From NCBI GenBank assembly GCA_009694165.1, contig SHVP01000003.1, forward strand, positions 1 through 56,768: a stretch of DNA of 56,768 nucleotides, written 5' to 3'. How positions within the stretch are numbered: the first letter of the stretch is position 1; the number at the start of each line of letters is the position of its first letter. The notes beneath the pieces were generated by a model. It made no database searches. It saw only the letters and a list, made by a program, of their open reading frames with translations, and had not been told where the DNA came from. The position numbers and the translations under genes were made by a program. This document shows, in pieces, positions 45,612 to 54,378 of this stretch. The DNA is from Alphaproteobacteria bacterium (GTDB lineage: Bacteria; Pseudomonadota; Alphaproteobacteria; SHVP01).

Positions 45612-47642
45612 TCAGATCATGCGGCCGATGCGCTCGCCGTCGAGGATCGCCTCGTCGAGCCGGCGCGGCGCCAGCGCATCGCCGATGGCATGGAGCGCGG
45701 GCACCTTGCCCTTGAGCGCGAGATAAAGACCGTTGTTGACCTCGTTGCCCATCGCCAGAACCACCGCGTCGACGCCGTCCATCGTCCGCGCCTGGCCGGT
45801 ATAGCGATCTTCGAGACTGAGCGAGCGACCGTCGATCTTGGTGACGAAGGTATTGGCGACGATCTCCACGCCCTTCGGCAGGAGGCGGCGGTAGAGGTCG
45901 GGTACGAAGCTCGTCTCCAGGAAGTCGCCGGCGTGCAACTGGGGCGTGACGATGCAGACCCTGCGTCCCTTGTCGGCCAGGTGCTCGGCGGCATAGACGC
46001 CGGACACGTGCGGATCCTCGTCGATCAGCACGACCGAGGCACCGATCGCGGCTTGGTTGTGGAACACGTCCCAGACCGTGAACACATTGGCCTGGTCCAC
46101 CCCGGGCAGGCGATCGATCTGCGGCCGCAAGCTGGAATAGCCGGTCTTGCGCGGCGTCGATCCGGTGGCAACCACGACCACGTCGGGGCGCTCGCCGAGA
46201 ACGGCGGCGGCCGACACCGCGGTGCCAAGCCGAACCTTGGCGCCGGACCGCTCCAACTCGATCCGTTGCCAGCGGGTTACTTCCGAATAGCTCGCCCGAC
46301 TAGCGATCTTCACGGTCATCCGGTTCTGGCCGCCCAATTCGCCGTCTTTCTCATAGAGGGTGACGTCATGGCCGCGCTCGGCCGCCAGGCGCGCCGCCGC
46401 CATGCCGGCCGGGCCGCCGCCCACCACCAGCACCTTTTTCTTCGCGGCGGCCGGCTTCAACATGCCGATCCCCAGTTCCTTCTCGCGTCCGATCGCGGGG
46501 TTGTGTAGGCAGCCGACCCCCTTGCCTGCGATCAGCCGCATGATGCAGGACTGGTTGCCGTAGGTGCAGAGCCGGATGCGGTCGCTTTCGCCACGCAAAG
46601 CTTTGTTGGGCAACTCGGGATCAGCGATGGTGGCCCGGGCCATGCCGACCAGATCGGCCTGGCCCCTGGCGATGATCTGCTCGCCCAGATGCGGCGTGCC
46701 GATGCGCGAGACGACGCAGACGGGCATGCCGGGAACGGCCTGCTTGATCGCCGCCGACAGATGGGCGAACTGACCGGCCGGCTGGTTCACGTCGGCGATC
46801 CAGGCGGGCCAGGTCCAATAGGTCTTTCCGCTGATATTCAGATAGTCGGTGGTGCCGCTTTTCTGAATCATCTGTGCGATCTTGGTGCTTTCTTCGATCG
46901 TCAGTCCGCCCGGCGTGTAGTCATCGCCGTTCATGCGCACGCCGACGATGAAGTTCTTGCCGACGGCCGCGCGAATCGCAGTCAGCGCTTCCATCAGGAA
47001 GCGCGTGCGGTTCTCGAGACAGCCGCCGTACTGATCGGTTCGCTTGTTGGTGTGCGCCGACAGGAACTCCGAGATCAGGTAGCCCTGGGCGGCAAACAAT
47101 TCGACGCCATCGGCCCCGACTTCCCGCATGTTGATCGCGCCGTGGACGAAGGCGCGGATGAACTCCTGGATGTCCTCGACCTCCATGGCCTTGGGAATTT
47201 CGCGCGTCGTCGGACAGGCCAAGGCCGACGGCGCCCACAGCGGGACACGAAAGGCATCGGTGCCCGGACCGCCACCTTGACGGCCGCCCGAGTTGAGCTG
47301 GGCGATGAAGCGCGCACCATGGTGGCGCACGCCGTCGATCAGCTGCTTGTAGCTCGGCTTCAGCGAGTCGAGGGTGAGTTCGTTCAGGCTGACATTGGTG
47401 CGCGGGAGCAGGCCGCCCCAGGTGCCGATCTCGTTCCAGGAGGCGGGCGTGCAGTAGTTCGACATCATGACGATGCCGGCGCCGCCGCGGGCGCGCTCGA
47501 CGTGATAGTCGATGACGCGTTCAGTCCCGACGCCGGTGCCGGGAGCGAAACTCACACCGTGCGGCGGAATGAAAATACGGTTCTTGATCTCGACGCCGCC
47601 GATCTCGATCGGCGAAAACAAGTGTTTGAACTCGGTTGCCAT
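45612..47642 (-). CDS. NADH:flavin oxidoreductase, 2,4-dienoyl-CoA reductase-like FMN/FeS/FAD protein
   Basis: This 676-residue protein has the three-part layout of 2,4-dienoyl-CoA reductase and trimethylamine dehydrogenase. An old-yellow-enzyme barrel comes first (FSPIEIGGVEIKNRIFIPPH, DGVELFAAQGYLISEFLSAH, GMARATIADPELPNKA), then a cysteine region, then a Rossmann domain (VLVVGGGPAGMAAARLAAER). The cluster motif normally reads C-x2-C-x3-C-x11/12-C. Here it is C-TY-G-NQS-C and a later C in GVGCLHNP, so the second cysteine is replaced by Gly (codon GGC). A 4Fe-4S cluster would lack one protein ligand. CAGGAGAG precedes the ATG at 47642. Substrate unknown; co-transcribed with the solute-binding protein. 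Confidence 0.88.
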   Translation of the reverse strand: MATEFKHLFSPIEIGGVEIKNRIFIPPHGVSFAPGTGVGTERVIDYHVERARGGAGIVMMSNYCTPASWNEIGTWGGLLPRTNVSLNELTLDSLKPSYKQLIDGVRHHGARFIAQLNSGGRQGGGPGTDAFRVPLWAPSALACPTTREIPKAMEVEDIQEFIRAFVHGAINMREVGADGVELFAAQGYLISEFLSAHTNKRTDQYGGCLENRTRFLMEALTAIRAAVGKNFIVGVRMNGDDYTPGGLTIEESTKIAQMIQKSGTTDYLNISGKTYWTWPAWIADVNQPAGQFAHLSAAIKQAVPGMPVCVVSRIGTPHLGEQIIARGQADLVGMARATIADPELPNKALRGESDRIRLCTYGNQSCIMRLIAGKGVGCLHNPAIGREKELGIGMLKPAAAKKKVLVVGGGPAGMAAARLAAERGHDVTLYEKDGELGGQNRMTVKIASRASYSEVTRWQRIELERSGAKVRLGTAVSAAAVLGERPDVVVVATGSTPRKTGYSSLRPQIDRLPGVDQANVFTVWDVFHNQAAIGASVVLIDEDPHVSGVYAAEHLADKGRRVCIVTPQLHAGDFLETSFVPDLYRRLLPKGVEIVANTFVTKIDGRSLSLEDRYTGQARTMDGVDAVVLAMGNEVNNGLYLALKGKVPALHAIGDALAPRRLDEAILDGERIGRMI

Positions 47643-47661
47643 GACGCTCTCCTGCCCGGAA

Positions 47662-47693
47662 ACACTGGTGCGGCCACGCGGCCGCACCAGTGT
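47662..47693. terminator. strong 14-bp hairpin between the solute-binding protein and flavoprotein genes
   Basis: ACACTGGTGCGGCC (47662-47675) and GGCCGCACCAGTGT (47680-47693) are perfect complements around the four-base loop ACGC. On the transcribed minus strand only TTTCC follows, so it should be a leaky terminator or an mRNA-end stabiliser for the upstream gene. A five-T run lies on the plus-strand side. Confidence 0.6.
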
Positions 47694-47709
47694 CGATTTT
47701 TGTCCGTCG

Positions 47710-49296
47710 TTAGTTCTGCAAGGTTATGTTTTCGTACAGCAGAACCTTGTTCCAGTTGACGAAGCCCTTGACCCGCTTGTTGAGGCCGGCGATCTCGACG
47801 TTCTCCTGAATGGGGATCGCGATCGCCTCGTCAGCCGAGAGCTTCATGAGGTCCTTGAGCAGCTTCTCGCGCTTTACCGGATCCATTTCGCTCGACGCCT
47901 GATCGATCAGAGGCATGTGTTCCTGGACGCAGGTAAAGGCCTTAGCCGTCTTGGACAGCAGACACGAGTAGTTCTGGAACGGCCGGATCGCGTCCATGTG
48001 AGGCTCGACGAGGAATGAGAGCGTCGTCGATTCGCCTTCCCATTTGCCTTGCACGTACTTGGTGAGCCAGTCCGAGAATGGAATCGGCCGCAGCTCCATC
48101 TGGATTCCGACTTTGGCCGCCGAGTCGGCGATGAAGGTCCAGATCTCCTTGTCGTTGGGCGAGAAGCCGGTCAGAACCTCGGAGGTGAACTTGAAGCCGT
48201 TGCCGTAACCGGCTTCCGTCAGCAGTTGCTTGGCCTTGGCGAAGTCCACCGGATAGGGCTTGACGTCGGGATTGTAGCCGAAGGTTCCCGGATTGGCCGG
48301 TTGACTCGCCGGTTTGGTCAGGCCGCCGACCAGGTTCTTGATGATCGATTCACGGTCGACGACGTAGTTCATCGCCTGGCGCACCCGCTTGTCGCGGAAC
48401 GGCGTGCCCTTGTCGCCCCATTTCTTGTTGGGCGAGAAGTCCTCGGTGAACAGGGCGATCGCCATGATGTTGGGCGACCCGGCGATGTCGGCCTGGTGGC
48501 CGGCAGCGCGAATCTTGATCAAGTCCTCGGGGCCCATGTTGGTCGAGATGTCGATTTGTTCGGACAGCAGGGCTTGGGCGCGGGCAACGACCTCGGGCAC
48601 CTCGATGATGGTGATCCGAGGTACCTTGCCGGGACGATGCGACCCGGGATTGAGCACGAACTGCGCCTCCTGGTCCGACCAGCTGACCGCCCGGTAGGGG
48701 CCGGTCCCCGCCGGCTGGTTGGCATAGGCGACCGGACCCATGTCGATCCAGGCTTTGGGGGCGACGATGCCGATGGTCGCCACGGTGCCGGCGAAGATCG
48801 GCTCGGGCGTCTTGGTCTTCAGTGTGATGGTGAACTCGTCCACCTTGGCGACGTCCTCGACGTTCTTGATGTTGGCCGTGATGGTGGAGATTTTGCCCTT
48901 CTCGTCGAACAGCAGGTACTTGTAGGTGGCGACCAGCGCATCGGCGTTCATCGGCTCGCCGTTGGTGAACTTGACGTCGGAGCGCAGCTTAAACGTCCAC
49001 GTCAGCTTGTCGGCACCCACGCTCCAGCTTTGCGCCAGATTGGGGATATTCTCGCCCTTGCCGCTAACGCGGGTGAGCGAATCGAAGATCGCCGACCAAT
49101 AATAGACGCTCGGAATGGAAAAGCCGGCAACGAACGGATTGCCACGAGCAGGCGTTTTCGCGTTGACGCCGACGCGCAGCGTATCGGGCGGGTTAGCGGC
49201 GTTGGCGGTGATGGGAACGGCAGCGACAGCGGCCGTCAGCAGTCCGATGGCGACCGTGCCCGACAGGGCGCGGCGCCACATCCGTGTGTCTGTCAT
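47710..49296 (-). CDS. ABC transporter substrate-binding protein, peptide/nickel (SBP_bac_5) type
   Basis: This 528-residue periplasmic protein has a signal peptide (residues 1-33, ending ANAAN) and a family 5 solute-binding domain. Landmarks are TLRVGVNAKTPARGNPF, NLAQSWSVGADKLTWTFKLR with SDVKFTNGEPMNADALVATY, and TGPYRAVSWSDQEAQFVLNP. FRDKRVRQAMNYVVDRESII and the C-terminal ADEAIAIPIQENVEIAGLN follow. The ligand may be a peptide or another small molecule. No permease or ATPase gene is adjacent, so it is an orphan that must use a transporter encoded elsewhere. GGAGG precedes the ATG at 49296. It heads the operon with the flavoprotein, and the strong hairpin after its stop may raise its relative level. 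Confidence 0.9.
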   Translation of the reverse strand: MTDTRMWRRALSGTVAIGLLTAAVAAVPITANAANPPDTLRVGVNAKTPARGNPFVAGFSIPSVYYWSAIFDSLTRVSGKGENIPNLAQSWSVGADKLTWTFKLRSDVKFTNGEPMNADALVATYKYLLFDEKGKISTITANIKNVEDVAKVDEFTITLKTKTPEPIFAGTVATIGIVAPKAWIDMGPVAYANQPAGTGPYRAVSWSDQEAQFVLNPGSHRPGKVPRITIIEVPEVVARAQALLSEQIDISTNMGPEDLIKIRAAGHQADIAGSPNIMAIALFTEDFSPNKKWGDKGTPFRDKRVRQAMNYVVDRESIIKNLVGGLTKPASQPANPGTFGYNPDVKPYPVDFAKAKQLLTEAGYGNGFKFTSEVLTGFSPNDKEIWTFIADSAAKVGIQMELRPIPFSDWLTKYVQGKWEGESTTLSFLVEPHMDAIRPFQNYSCLLSKTAKAFTCVQEHMPLIDQASSEMDPVKREKLLKDLMKLSADEAIAIPIQENVEIAGLNKRVKGFVNWNKVLLYENITLQN

Positions 49297-49494
49297 GATG
49301 ATCCTCCACTAGTGAACGGTCCGTTGCCCCGGACCTAGCCGATATCCTAGCAGCGATTTCGCCGCCATAGGTGCCACCCAATGGGCGAGTCGTCACCGCG
49401 TTGCGCCAAGCGCAAGGCCAGCTTACGGCGTGGCCAGGTTAATGGCCGCACCGCACCGCCAACGCCGGGGCGGTCGACTTAAGCCGCTGATCTC

Positions 49495-49525
49495 AAAAGA
49501 ACCCCGGCCGGGCAGGGCCCGGCCG
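49495..49525 (-). terminator. intrinsic terminator of methyltransferase paralogue B
   Basis: A perfect 9-bp stem CGGCCGGGC / GCCCGGCCG (49505-49513 and 49517-49525) has a three-base loop. On the minus strand it is followed by GGGTTCTTTTG. It lies 30 bases after the stop of the minus-strand gene ending at 49556. The U-tract is interrupted by one C. Confidence 0.65.
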
Positions 49526-49555
49526 CTCGTCGGTGAGACGTGACCGCGCGCGGTA

Positions 49556-50788
49556 TCAGCGCTTCCACGCCGCGAAGAAAAACCAAGTGCCCTTGGCCGC
49601 CACGTGCTTAGTGCCGTCGGCGAGCGGCATCACGAATGGTGCCGACTCCTGGATCACATCTTTTTTGGTGAATCCCGCCGTCCTCGCCACATCTTCGAGA
49701 TCCATGTCGTGCATCGGACCCCAGAACGGTTCGTTGTTGTTGTGGGTATCCCAATCGTTCTCGAACTGCGCCCACGGCGTCGGCAGGAAACGGAATTGCG
49801 GCTGTTCGACATGCACCATCAGGCCGCCCGGCTTCAGCATGCGATGGGCCTCAGCGACGATCTTGTAGACCGCCTTGTGGCTGGTTTCGTGCAGGAACAT
49901 CGACGACACGACCAAGTCGACGCTGTTGTCGGAAAAATTAGTCTTCTCCGCCAACTGCTGCGAGAAGTGCACCGGCTTCTTCATGAACTCGGCGCGCGCA
50001 TGCGCGTAGCGCAGGATCGGCGCCGCGAAGTCGATGCCATGCACCTCGGCCTTGGGCCAGGCGTCGACATAGGCCATCGTCGAGTGACCGACGGTGCAGC
50101 CTTCATCAACGACCTTCTTGGGGGTGAACTTGGGGTACTTCGACTTCAGCCAGTTGACGACCGACCAGCCCGGCCCGTCGTTGTACGGCCCCATCTTGCC
50201 GCCAGTTCCCATATAGAGACCGCCGAGGTCGTACATGGCGCCGGCATAGACATCGTCGCAAATCCGCTCCGAGTGATAGCCGCCGGCCATCCAGTGCATG
50301 TCGAACGTCGTCTGGTAGCGCGGCAATTCGAGCTTCGGATCGAGGCGCAAGGTGCTGTACTTGGGAGCCTTGATCTTCGCCTTGGCGACGAGGTCGTGGA
50401 GCTGGCGCTCGATGATCGGCTGTTTCCATTGGCCACCCTGCTCCTGCAGCTGGCGGCGCATGGAAGCCCACCACTGGTAAGCCGGGTCCGCCAGCATGGC
50501 CTTGCGTACTTCGTGGCGATCCTTCGGCTTGCGCCCATGTTCCTTGACGAATTTGGGCTCGACGCGCGCGTCGTAAATCTGCCGGTTCCCCGGTTGCACG
50601 GTCTCGCGCAGAATGCGCGACAAGGTCATCTGGTAGTTCAGGCGGGCTTCTTCTTCCGCCGTGATCTTGGCCATCATCTCGTGGCGGCCCAGGCCTTTCA
50701 GCGAATTGAGCGGTGCTTGGACGTCGGTGCTCGGCATGAGTTGTAGCTCCACAAATCCTGGGACCCGGTCGGGTGTGGCGTGCGCCAT
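49556..50788 (-). CDS. class I SAM-dependent methyltransferase with unusual N-terminal region (paralogue B)
   Basis: This 410-residue protein is a paralogue of the gene at 43.9-45.1 kb. The N-terminal region has QPGNRQIYDARVEPKFVKEH and GRKPKDRHEVRKAM, then YAGAMYDLGGLYMGTGGKMG and GPGWSVVNWLKSKYPKFTP. The methyltransferase part has VVDEGCTVGHST, VHGIDFAAPIL, VDLVVSSMFLHET and MLKPGGLMVHVEQPQF. Motif I has Glu where most enzymes have Asp-Leu-Gly (DEGC against DLGC in paralogue A). GGGAGAGGG precedes the ATG at 50788. A terminator follows its stop, so it is probably a single-gene unit. No substrate can be assigned. Confidence 0.82.
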   Translation of the reverse strand: MAHATPDRVPGFVELQLMPSTDVQAPLNSLKGLGRHEMMAKITAEEEARLNYQMTLSRILRETVQPGNRQIYDARVEPKFVKEHGRKPKDRHEVRKAMLADPAYQWWASMRRQLQEQGGQWKQPIIERQLHDLVAKAKIKAPKYSTLRLDPKLELPRYQTTFDMHWMAGGYHSERICDDVYAGAMYDLGGLYMGTGGKMGPYNDGPGWSVVNWLKSKYPKFTPKKVVDEGCTVGHSTMAYVDAWPKAEVHGIDFAAPILRYAHARAEFMKKPVHFSQQLAEKTNFSDNSVDLVVSSMFLHETSHKAVYKIVAEAHRMLKPGGLMVHVEQPQFRFLPTPWAQFENDWDTHNNNEPFWGPMHDMDLEDVARTAGFTKKDVIQESAPFVMPLADGTKHVAAKGTWFFFAAWKR

Positions 50789-50882
50789 GGTTCCCTCTCC
50801 CGGCGCGGAACGCGCCTGACCGGGTACGGTACGACCCGATGCGGCCGGGCGTCAACCGATCAGGGCCGCGTGGGCCATCGCG

Positions 50883-51629
50883 CTATGTCCTGACAGGTTG
50901 CCCGTCCCAGGTTATCTCCTGTTTCTTGTAGAAGAACTTACCCGTCAGGGCGGGGGCCGCCTCGGTGGCCAGCCAGATGGCAGTTTCGGCGCCCTGATCG
51001 ACCGTGATCTGGGCAAAGCGCGAGCCCATATCGGTCTTCACCCAGCCAGGGCACATGCAGTTGACGGTGATGCCCTTCTTCTCGAGCCCCTTGGCGAGAT
51101 TGGCGGTCAGGCCCATGAGCGCGGTCTTGGAGAGGCGATAGCCGACCATGTTCGAGTTGGCCCAACTGCGGAGCCCCATTTGCGACGAAAGGTTGATGAT
51201 GCGGCTGCCCACCGGCATCAGCGGCGCCAACTTTTGCGCCATGCGCAGCGGCCCTAGAGTATTGGTGTCGAGGATGATTTTGACCAGCTCGACGTCCACG
51301 TCCATGGCGTCGGTCTCGATGTTGGCGTCCTGGCCGTAGATGCGCTCCAGCAAAACGCCAGCGTTGTTGACCAGAATATCGAGCCGCCCGTAGGTCGCCT
51401 TCACCCACTCGGCAAGCCGCTGCACGCTTTCGTCACTGGCCACGTCGACTTCCTTGAAGGCGATGTCGAGGCCGTCCTGGCGAAGCGCGGCCGCCGCCGC
51501 GGCGCCCTTTTTGCGGTCGCGAGCGGTCAGGACGACGTGGCATCCCTTGGCCGCCAGCTGACGGACGATTTCAAGGCCGATGCCGCGATTGGCCCCGGTC
51601 ACTAGGGCGATTTTCTTGTCCGGCGTCAT
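50883..51629 (-). CDS. SDR-family oxidoreductase
   Basis: This 248-residue short-chain dehydrogenase/reductase has a classical Rossmann fold. The cofactor motif is TGANRGIG at 11-18, with LTARDRKKG after strand 2, which favours NADP(H). NNAG and the catalytic Ser-Tyr-Lys set (NLSSQMG, then YRLSK) are present. A conserved ITVNCMCPGWVKTDMG follows the active site. It resembles the carbonyl-reductase-like group. The ATG at 51629 lies 7 bp after the stop of the glutathione transferase gene, with GAGGG in front, so the two form an operon. The substrate is unknown. Confidence 0.9.
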   Translation of the reverse strand: MTPDKKIALVTGANRGIGLEIVRQLAAKGCHVVLTARDRKKGAAAAAALRQDGLDIAFKEVDVASDESVQRLAEWVKATYGRLDILVNNAGVLLERIYGQDANIETDAMDVDVELVKIILDTNTLGPLRMAQKLAPLMPVGSRIINLSSQMGLRSWANSNMVGYRLSKTALMGLTANLAKGLEKKGITVNCMCPGWVKTDMGSRFAQITVDQGAETAIWLATEAAPALTGKFFYKKQEITWDGQPVRT

Positions 51630-51636
51630 TGAACCC

Positions 51637-52281
51637 TCACACCTTCACCCACGGGGCTGCTCGCGCCTTTTGCGTCTCGGTCGAAATCGCGGCACCGCGC
51701 AGCACCGCCGGCCGCGCGGCAATCTGTTTGTACCAACGCACCGGATTGGGCATGCCGCTGATATCAAGGCCGGTGAACTCGTAGCGCGAGACCCAACCCC
51801 AGTTGGCGATATGGGCGATCGAATAAGCGCCGGCGAGAAACTCATGTTCCTTCAGCCACCGGTCGAGCACGCCATAGAGGCGGAGCGACTCGTTGACGTA
51901 GCGGTCGATACCCTGCTTGTTGTCCGGGGCATTGCGCTTGAACCAATTGGCCTGGCCCTGCATCGGACCGATACCCCCCATCTGAAACATTGGCCATTGC
52001 TCCACCCGCGATCGCCCCTTGGCGTCGCGCGGCATCAACTGGCCGGACTTGTCCGCCAGGTAGAGAAGGATCGCGCCTGACTCAAAGACGGCAAAGTCGC
52101 CGGCATCCCGGTCGACCATCGCGGGAATGCGGCCATTGGGGTTGATCTTGAGGAAATCGGCGTGCTTCTGGTCGTTCCGCATCAGATTGAGAGCGATCAC
52201 GTTGTAGGGCAGCGCCATTTCTTCAAGCGCGATCGACACCTTGATGCCGTTCGGGGTGGCGGCGGTATAGAGATCGATGAT
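51637..52281 (-). CDS. glutathione S-transferase family protein, apparently starting at ATC
   Basis: This protein of 214 residues has a thioredoxin-like N-domain and a helical C-domain. The first beta strand [20 protein letters not shown] is encoded upstream of the first usable start, a GTG at 52239 (VSIALEEM), which would remove the strand and the likely active-site region. No ATG, GTG or TTG exists further up before a stop. The family's usual initiator position is ATC (52281-52279), with AGGGAA about five bases before it. So either ATC is used, or ATG was lost by mutation or sequence error. [16 protein letters not shown] and [14 protein letters not shown] are the family glutathione-binding segments. 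It is in operon with the SDR gene. Confidence 0.78.
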   Translation of the reverse strand: MIDLYTAATPNGIKVSIALEEMALPYNVIALNLMRNDQKHADFLKINPNGRIPAMVDRDAGDFAVFESGAILLYLADKSGQLMPRDAKGRSRVEQWPMFQMGGIGPMQGQANWFKRNAPDNKQGIDRYVNESLRLYGVLDRWLKEHEFLAGAYSIAHIANWGWVSRYEFTGLDISGMPNPVRWYKQIAARPAVLRGAAISTETQKARAAPWVKV

Positions 52282-52381
52282 GTCGTTCCCTGTCGGTGAA
52301 TGGGCGGGGTACCGGCCTGCCGACCAGCCCGGAGGTGTGCTACATCTCGCCCTAAGTCATCGCCAAACGCGAGTCGGAAAA

Positions 52382-53191
52382 ATGGCGCCGTTGCGAGTGG
52401 GAATAGCCGGGTGCACGGGACGCATGGGGCAAGCGCTGCTGCGCGAGGTCCTGGCCGCCGGCGACTGCATGGTGGCAGCCGGCTCCGAACGACCGGGGCA
52501 TGCGGCGATCGGCACCGACGTCGGCGCCGCGATCGGCCGCACCCTGGGCGTCGCCATCGTTGCCGACCCGGAGGCCCTGGTGTCGGCAGCCGACGTGGTC
52601 ATCGACTTCACGGCGCCGGAGGCGAGTGTGGCGCTGGCCGCAGCCTGCGCGCGCCGTCAGCGGATTCATGTCGTCGGCACGACCGGGCTCAAGCCCAACC
52701 ACGAGGAGGCCATCCGCCAGGCGTCCGCCCGCACCGCCATCGTCCAGGCCGCCAATTTCAGCATCGGCGTCAACGTTCTGCTGCAGGTCACGCGCCAGGT
52801 TGCGGCCCTATTGCCCGACGCCTTCGATATTGAAATCGTCGAGATGCACCACCGGCACAAAGTCGACGCCCCGTCGGGAACCGCCTTGGCGCTGGGCCGG
52901 GCCGCCGCCGCGGGCCGTCAGGTCGACCTCGCCGCGGTGGCCGACCGGGGCCGCGACGGCATTACCGGCGCGCGCAAGCCGGGGCATATCGGCTTCGCCG
53001 TGCTGCGCGGCGGCGCCGTGGTCGGCGACCACACGGTCGTCTTCGCCAGCGACAGCGAACGGCTCGAGTTGACTCATCGCGCCCAGGATCGCTCGTTGTT
53101 CGCCGCGGGTGCCGTTCGCGCCGCCCGGTGGGCCCGCGGCAAGCCGCCCGGACTTTATGGCATGGACGACGTGCTTGGGTTCCGCCGCTAG
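52382..53191 (+). CDS. dapB: 4-hydroxy-tetrahydrodipicolinate reductase
   Basis: This 269-residue enzyme reduces 4-hydroxy-tetrahydrodipicolinate with NAD(P)H in the diaminopimelate/lysine pathway, which feeds peptidoglycan synthesis. The nucleotide motif is VGIAGCTGRMGQAL at 6-19. VVIDFTAPEASVA, HVVGTTGL and NFSIGVNVLL follow, and the catalytic segment is EIVEMHHRHKVDAPSGTAL. It ends in RFP-like PPGLYGMDDVLGF. The ATG at 52382 gives the standard N-terminus. It diverges from the glutathione transferase gene and overlaps the convergent EamA gene by 4 bp. Confidence 0.97.
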   Translation: MAPLRVGIAGCTGRMGQALLREVLAAGDCMVAAGSERPGHAAIGTDVGAAIGRTLGVAIVADPEALVSAADVVIDFTAPEASVALAAACARRQRIHVVGTTGLKPNHEEAIRQASARTAIVQAANFSIGVNVLLQVTRQVAALLPDAFDIEIVEMHHRHKVDAPSGTALALGRAAAAGRQVDLAAVADRGRDGITGARKPGHIGFAVLRGGAVVGDHTVVFASDSERLELTHRAQDRSLFAAGAVRAARWARGKPPGLYGMDDVLGFRR

Positions 53192-54123
53192 GGGGTGCCG
53201 GATCGCGCCGCCTGACCGCGCAGACGGACGAGGCTGACCACTGCCGTCCAATTAGCGACGGCGATGCCGGTGAGGATCAAGGCGAGCGCCGCAAAGGCCC
53301 GCCATCCCGGTGTCTCCCCGAGCAGAACCAAGCCCCAAAAAACCCCGACGATCGGGCTCAGATAGTTATTGAGCGAAACGAAAGTCGATCCCGACAGATT
53401 GACCAGACGGAAAAACACGACATTGCCGAGCGCCGAACTGAACACGCCGAGCAGCACCAGCGCCACGATCGACGCGGTGCTGACGTCGCCGCGGCCGAGC
53501 CAATCGAGCGGACGTTCGGCAACGAAGGCCCAGGGGACGATCACCACGAGCGAGCACAGGAAGGAGGCCGCGCCCGAGCCGAGCGGCGACGATTGGGTGA
53601 CGCGCCGGGCGACGATGTTGGTAAACGCGTAAGACAGCGCCGCCAACAGGCCGGCCCCCATCCCGAGCGCGCTGCGGCCGATGCCACCCAGGTGCTCCGG
53701 ACCGATCAGAATAACGACGCCGATCAGTCCGAGAGTGATCCCCGCCGCCTTGTTGGCTGAGAGACGGTCGTCGCGTGTCGCCAGATGGGCGAGAATCGCG
53801 GTGAACAGGGGAATCGAAGCCATCAGAATCGCGGTCGAGGCCGAGGGGATTCGCTCGACTGCAAACGCGATCAGGGTAAACGGCACGGCGCTGCCGGCCG
53901 TGCCGATAATCAACAAATAGAACCAGTTGCGCCATCCGCGCGGCCAGCGCTGGCGCATCGCCATTGCCAGCACGACGACCAGCAGCGTGCCGATGATCAT
54001 CCGCAACGCCGTGCTGGTCACGGCCGGGATGCTCTCGACCATGATCTTGATGAGGGCATAAGACGAGCCCCACATCAGGGCCAGAAGGCCAAGGTAAAGG
54101 AACGACTGCGGCGTCACGGCCAT
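53188..54123 (-). CDS. EamA/DMT-family transporter
   Basis: This 311-residue permease has ten predicted helices in two EamA repeats. Segments include MWGSSYALIKIMVESIPAVT in helix 1-2, VERIPSASTAILMASIPLFT between helices 3 and 4, and NYLSPIVGVFWGLVLLGE near the end. It lacks the TTT-x2-N-S motif of the four-gene array at 13.6-17.3 kb, so it was probably not formed by the same duplication. The ATG at 54123 is clear. Its stop overlaps the dapB stop region by 4 bp. Substrate unknown. Confidence 0.86.
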   Translation of the reverse strand: MAVTPQSFLYLGLLALMWGSSYALIKIMVESIPAVTSTALRMIIGTLLVVVLAMAMRQRWPRGWRNWFYLLIIGTAGSAVPFTLIAFAVERIPSASTAILMASIPLFTAILAHLATRDDRLSANKAAGITLGLIGVVILIGPEHLGGIGRSALGMGAGLLAALSYAFTNIVARRVTQSSPLGSGAASFLCSLVVIVPWAFVAERPLDWLGRGDVSTASIVALVLLGVFSSALGNVVFFRLVNLSGSTFVSLNNYLSPIVGVFWGLVLLGETPGWRAFAALALILTGIAVANWTAVVSLVRLRGQAARSGTP

Positions 54124-54174
54124 CGTCGCAGGCTATCCCGAATCAACGGTGGATGGGCGCGGCGAATTCCCGGC

Positions 54175-54378
54175 TCAGGCCCTGCGGGTCTGCGCCACCT
54201 CCCAGGCCAGCATTGCTTCCTTGCGTGCGGCGCCCCAGCGGTACTGCGTGATGACACCGGTCGCGCGAATGACGCGATGACAGGGAATGAGCCAGGCGAT
54301 GGCGTTGCGCCCGACCGCCTGGCCAATCGCGCGCGCAGCCGACGGCTGACCGACCGACGCGGGTGAAGTCTCGATCAT
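54175..54378 (-). pseudogene. methylated-DNA--protein-cysteine methyltransferase C-terminal remnant
   Basis: Only the last part of an Ogt/MGMT-type alkyltransferase is present. QPSAARAIGQAVGRN (recognition-helix region), AWLIPCHRVIRATG with the alkyl-accepting Cys of PCHRV, and YRWGAARKEAMLAWE are well preserved. The preceding sequence is short and unlike the family: a TAG lies about 12 codons before the ATG at 54378. Only 59 bp separate this ATG from the DUF2244 stop, so an N-terminal domain cannot fit. At 67 residues it is far below the usual 160-190. The conserved active site suggests recent truncation rather than long decay; activity is unlikely. Confidence 0.7.
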
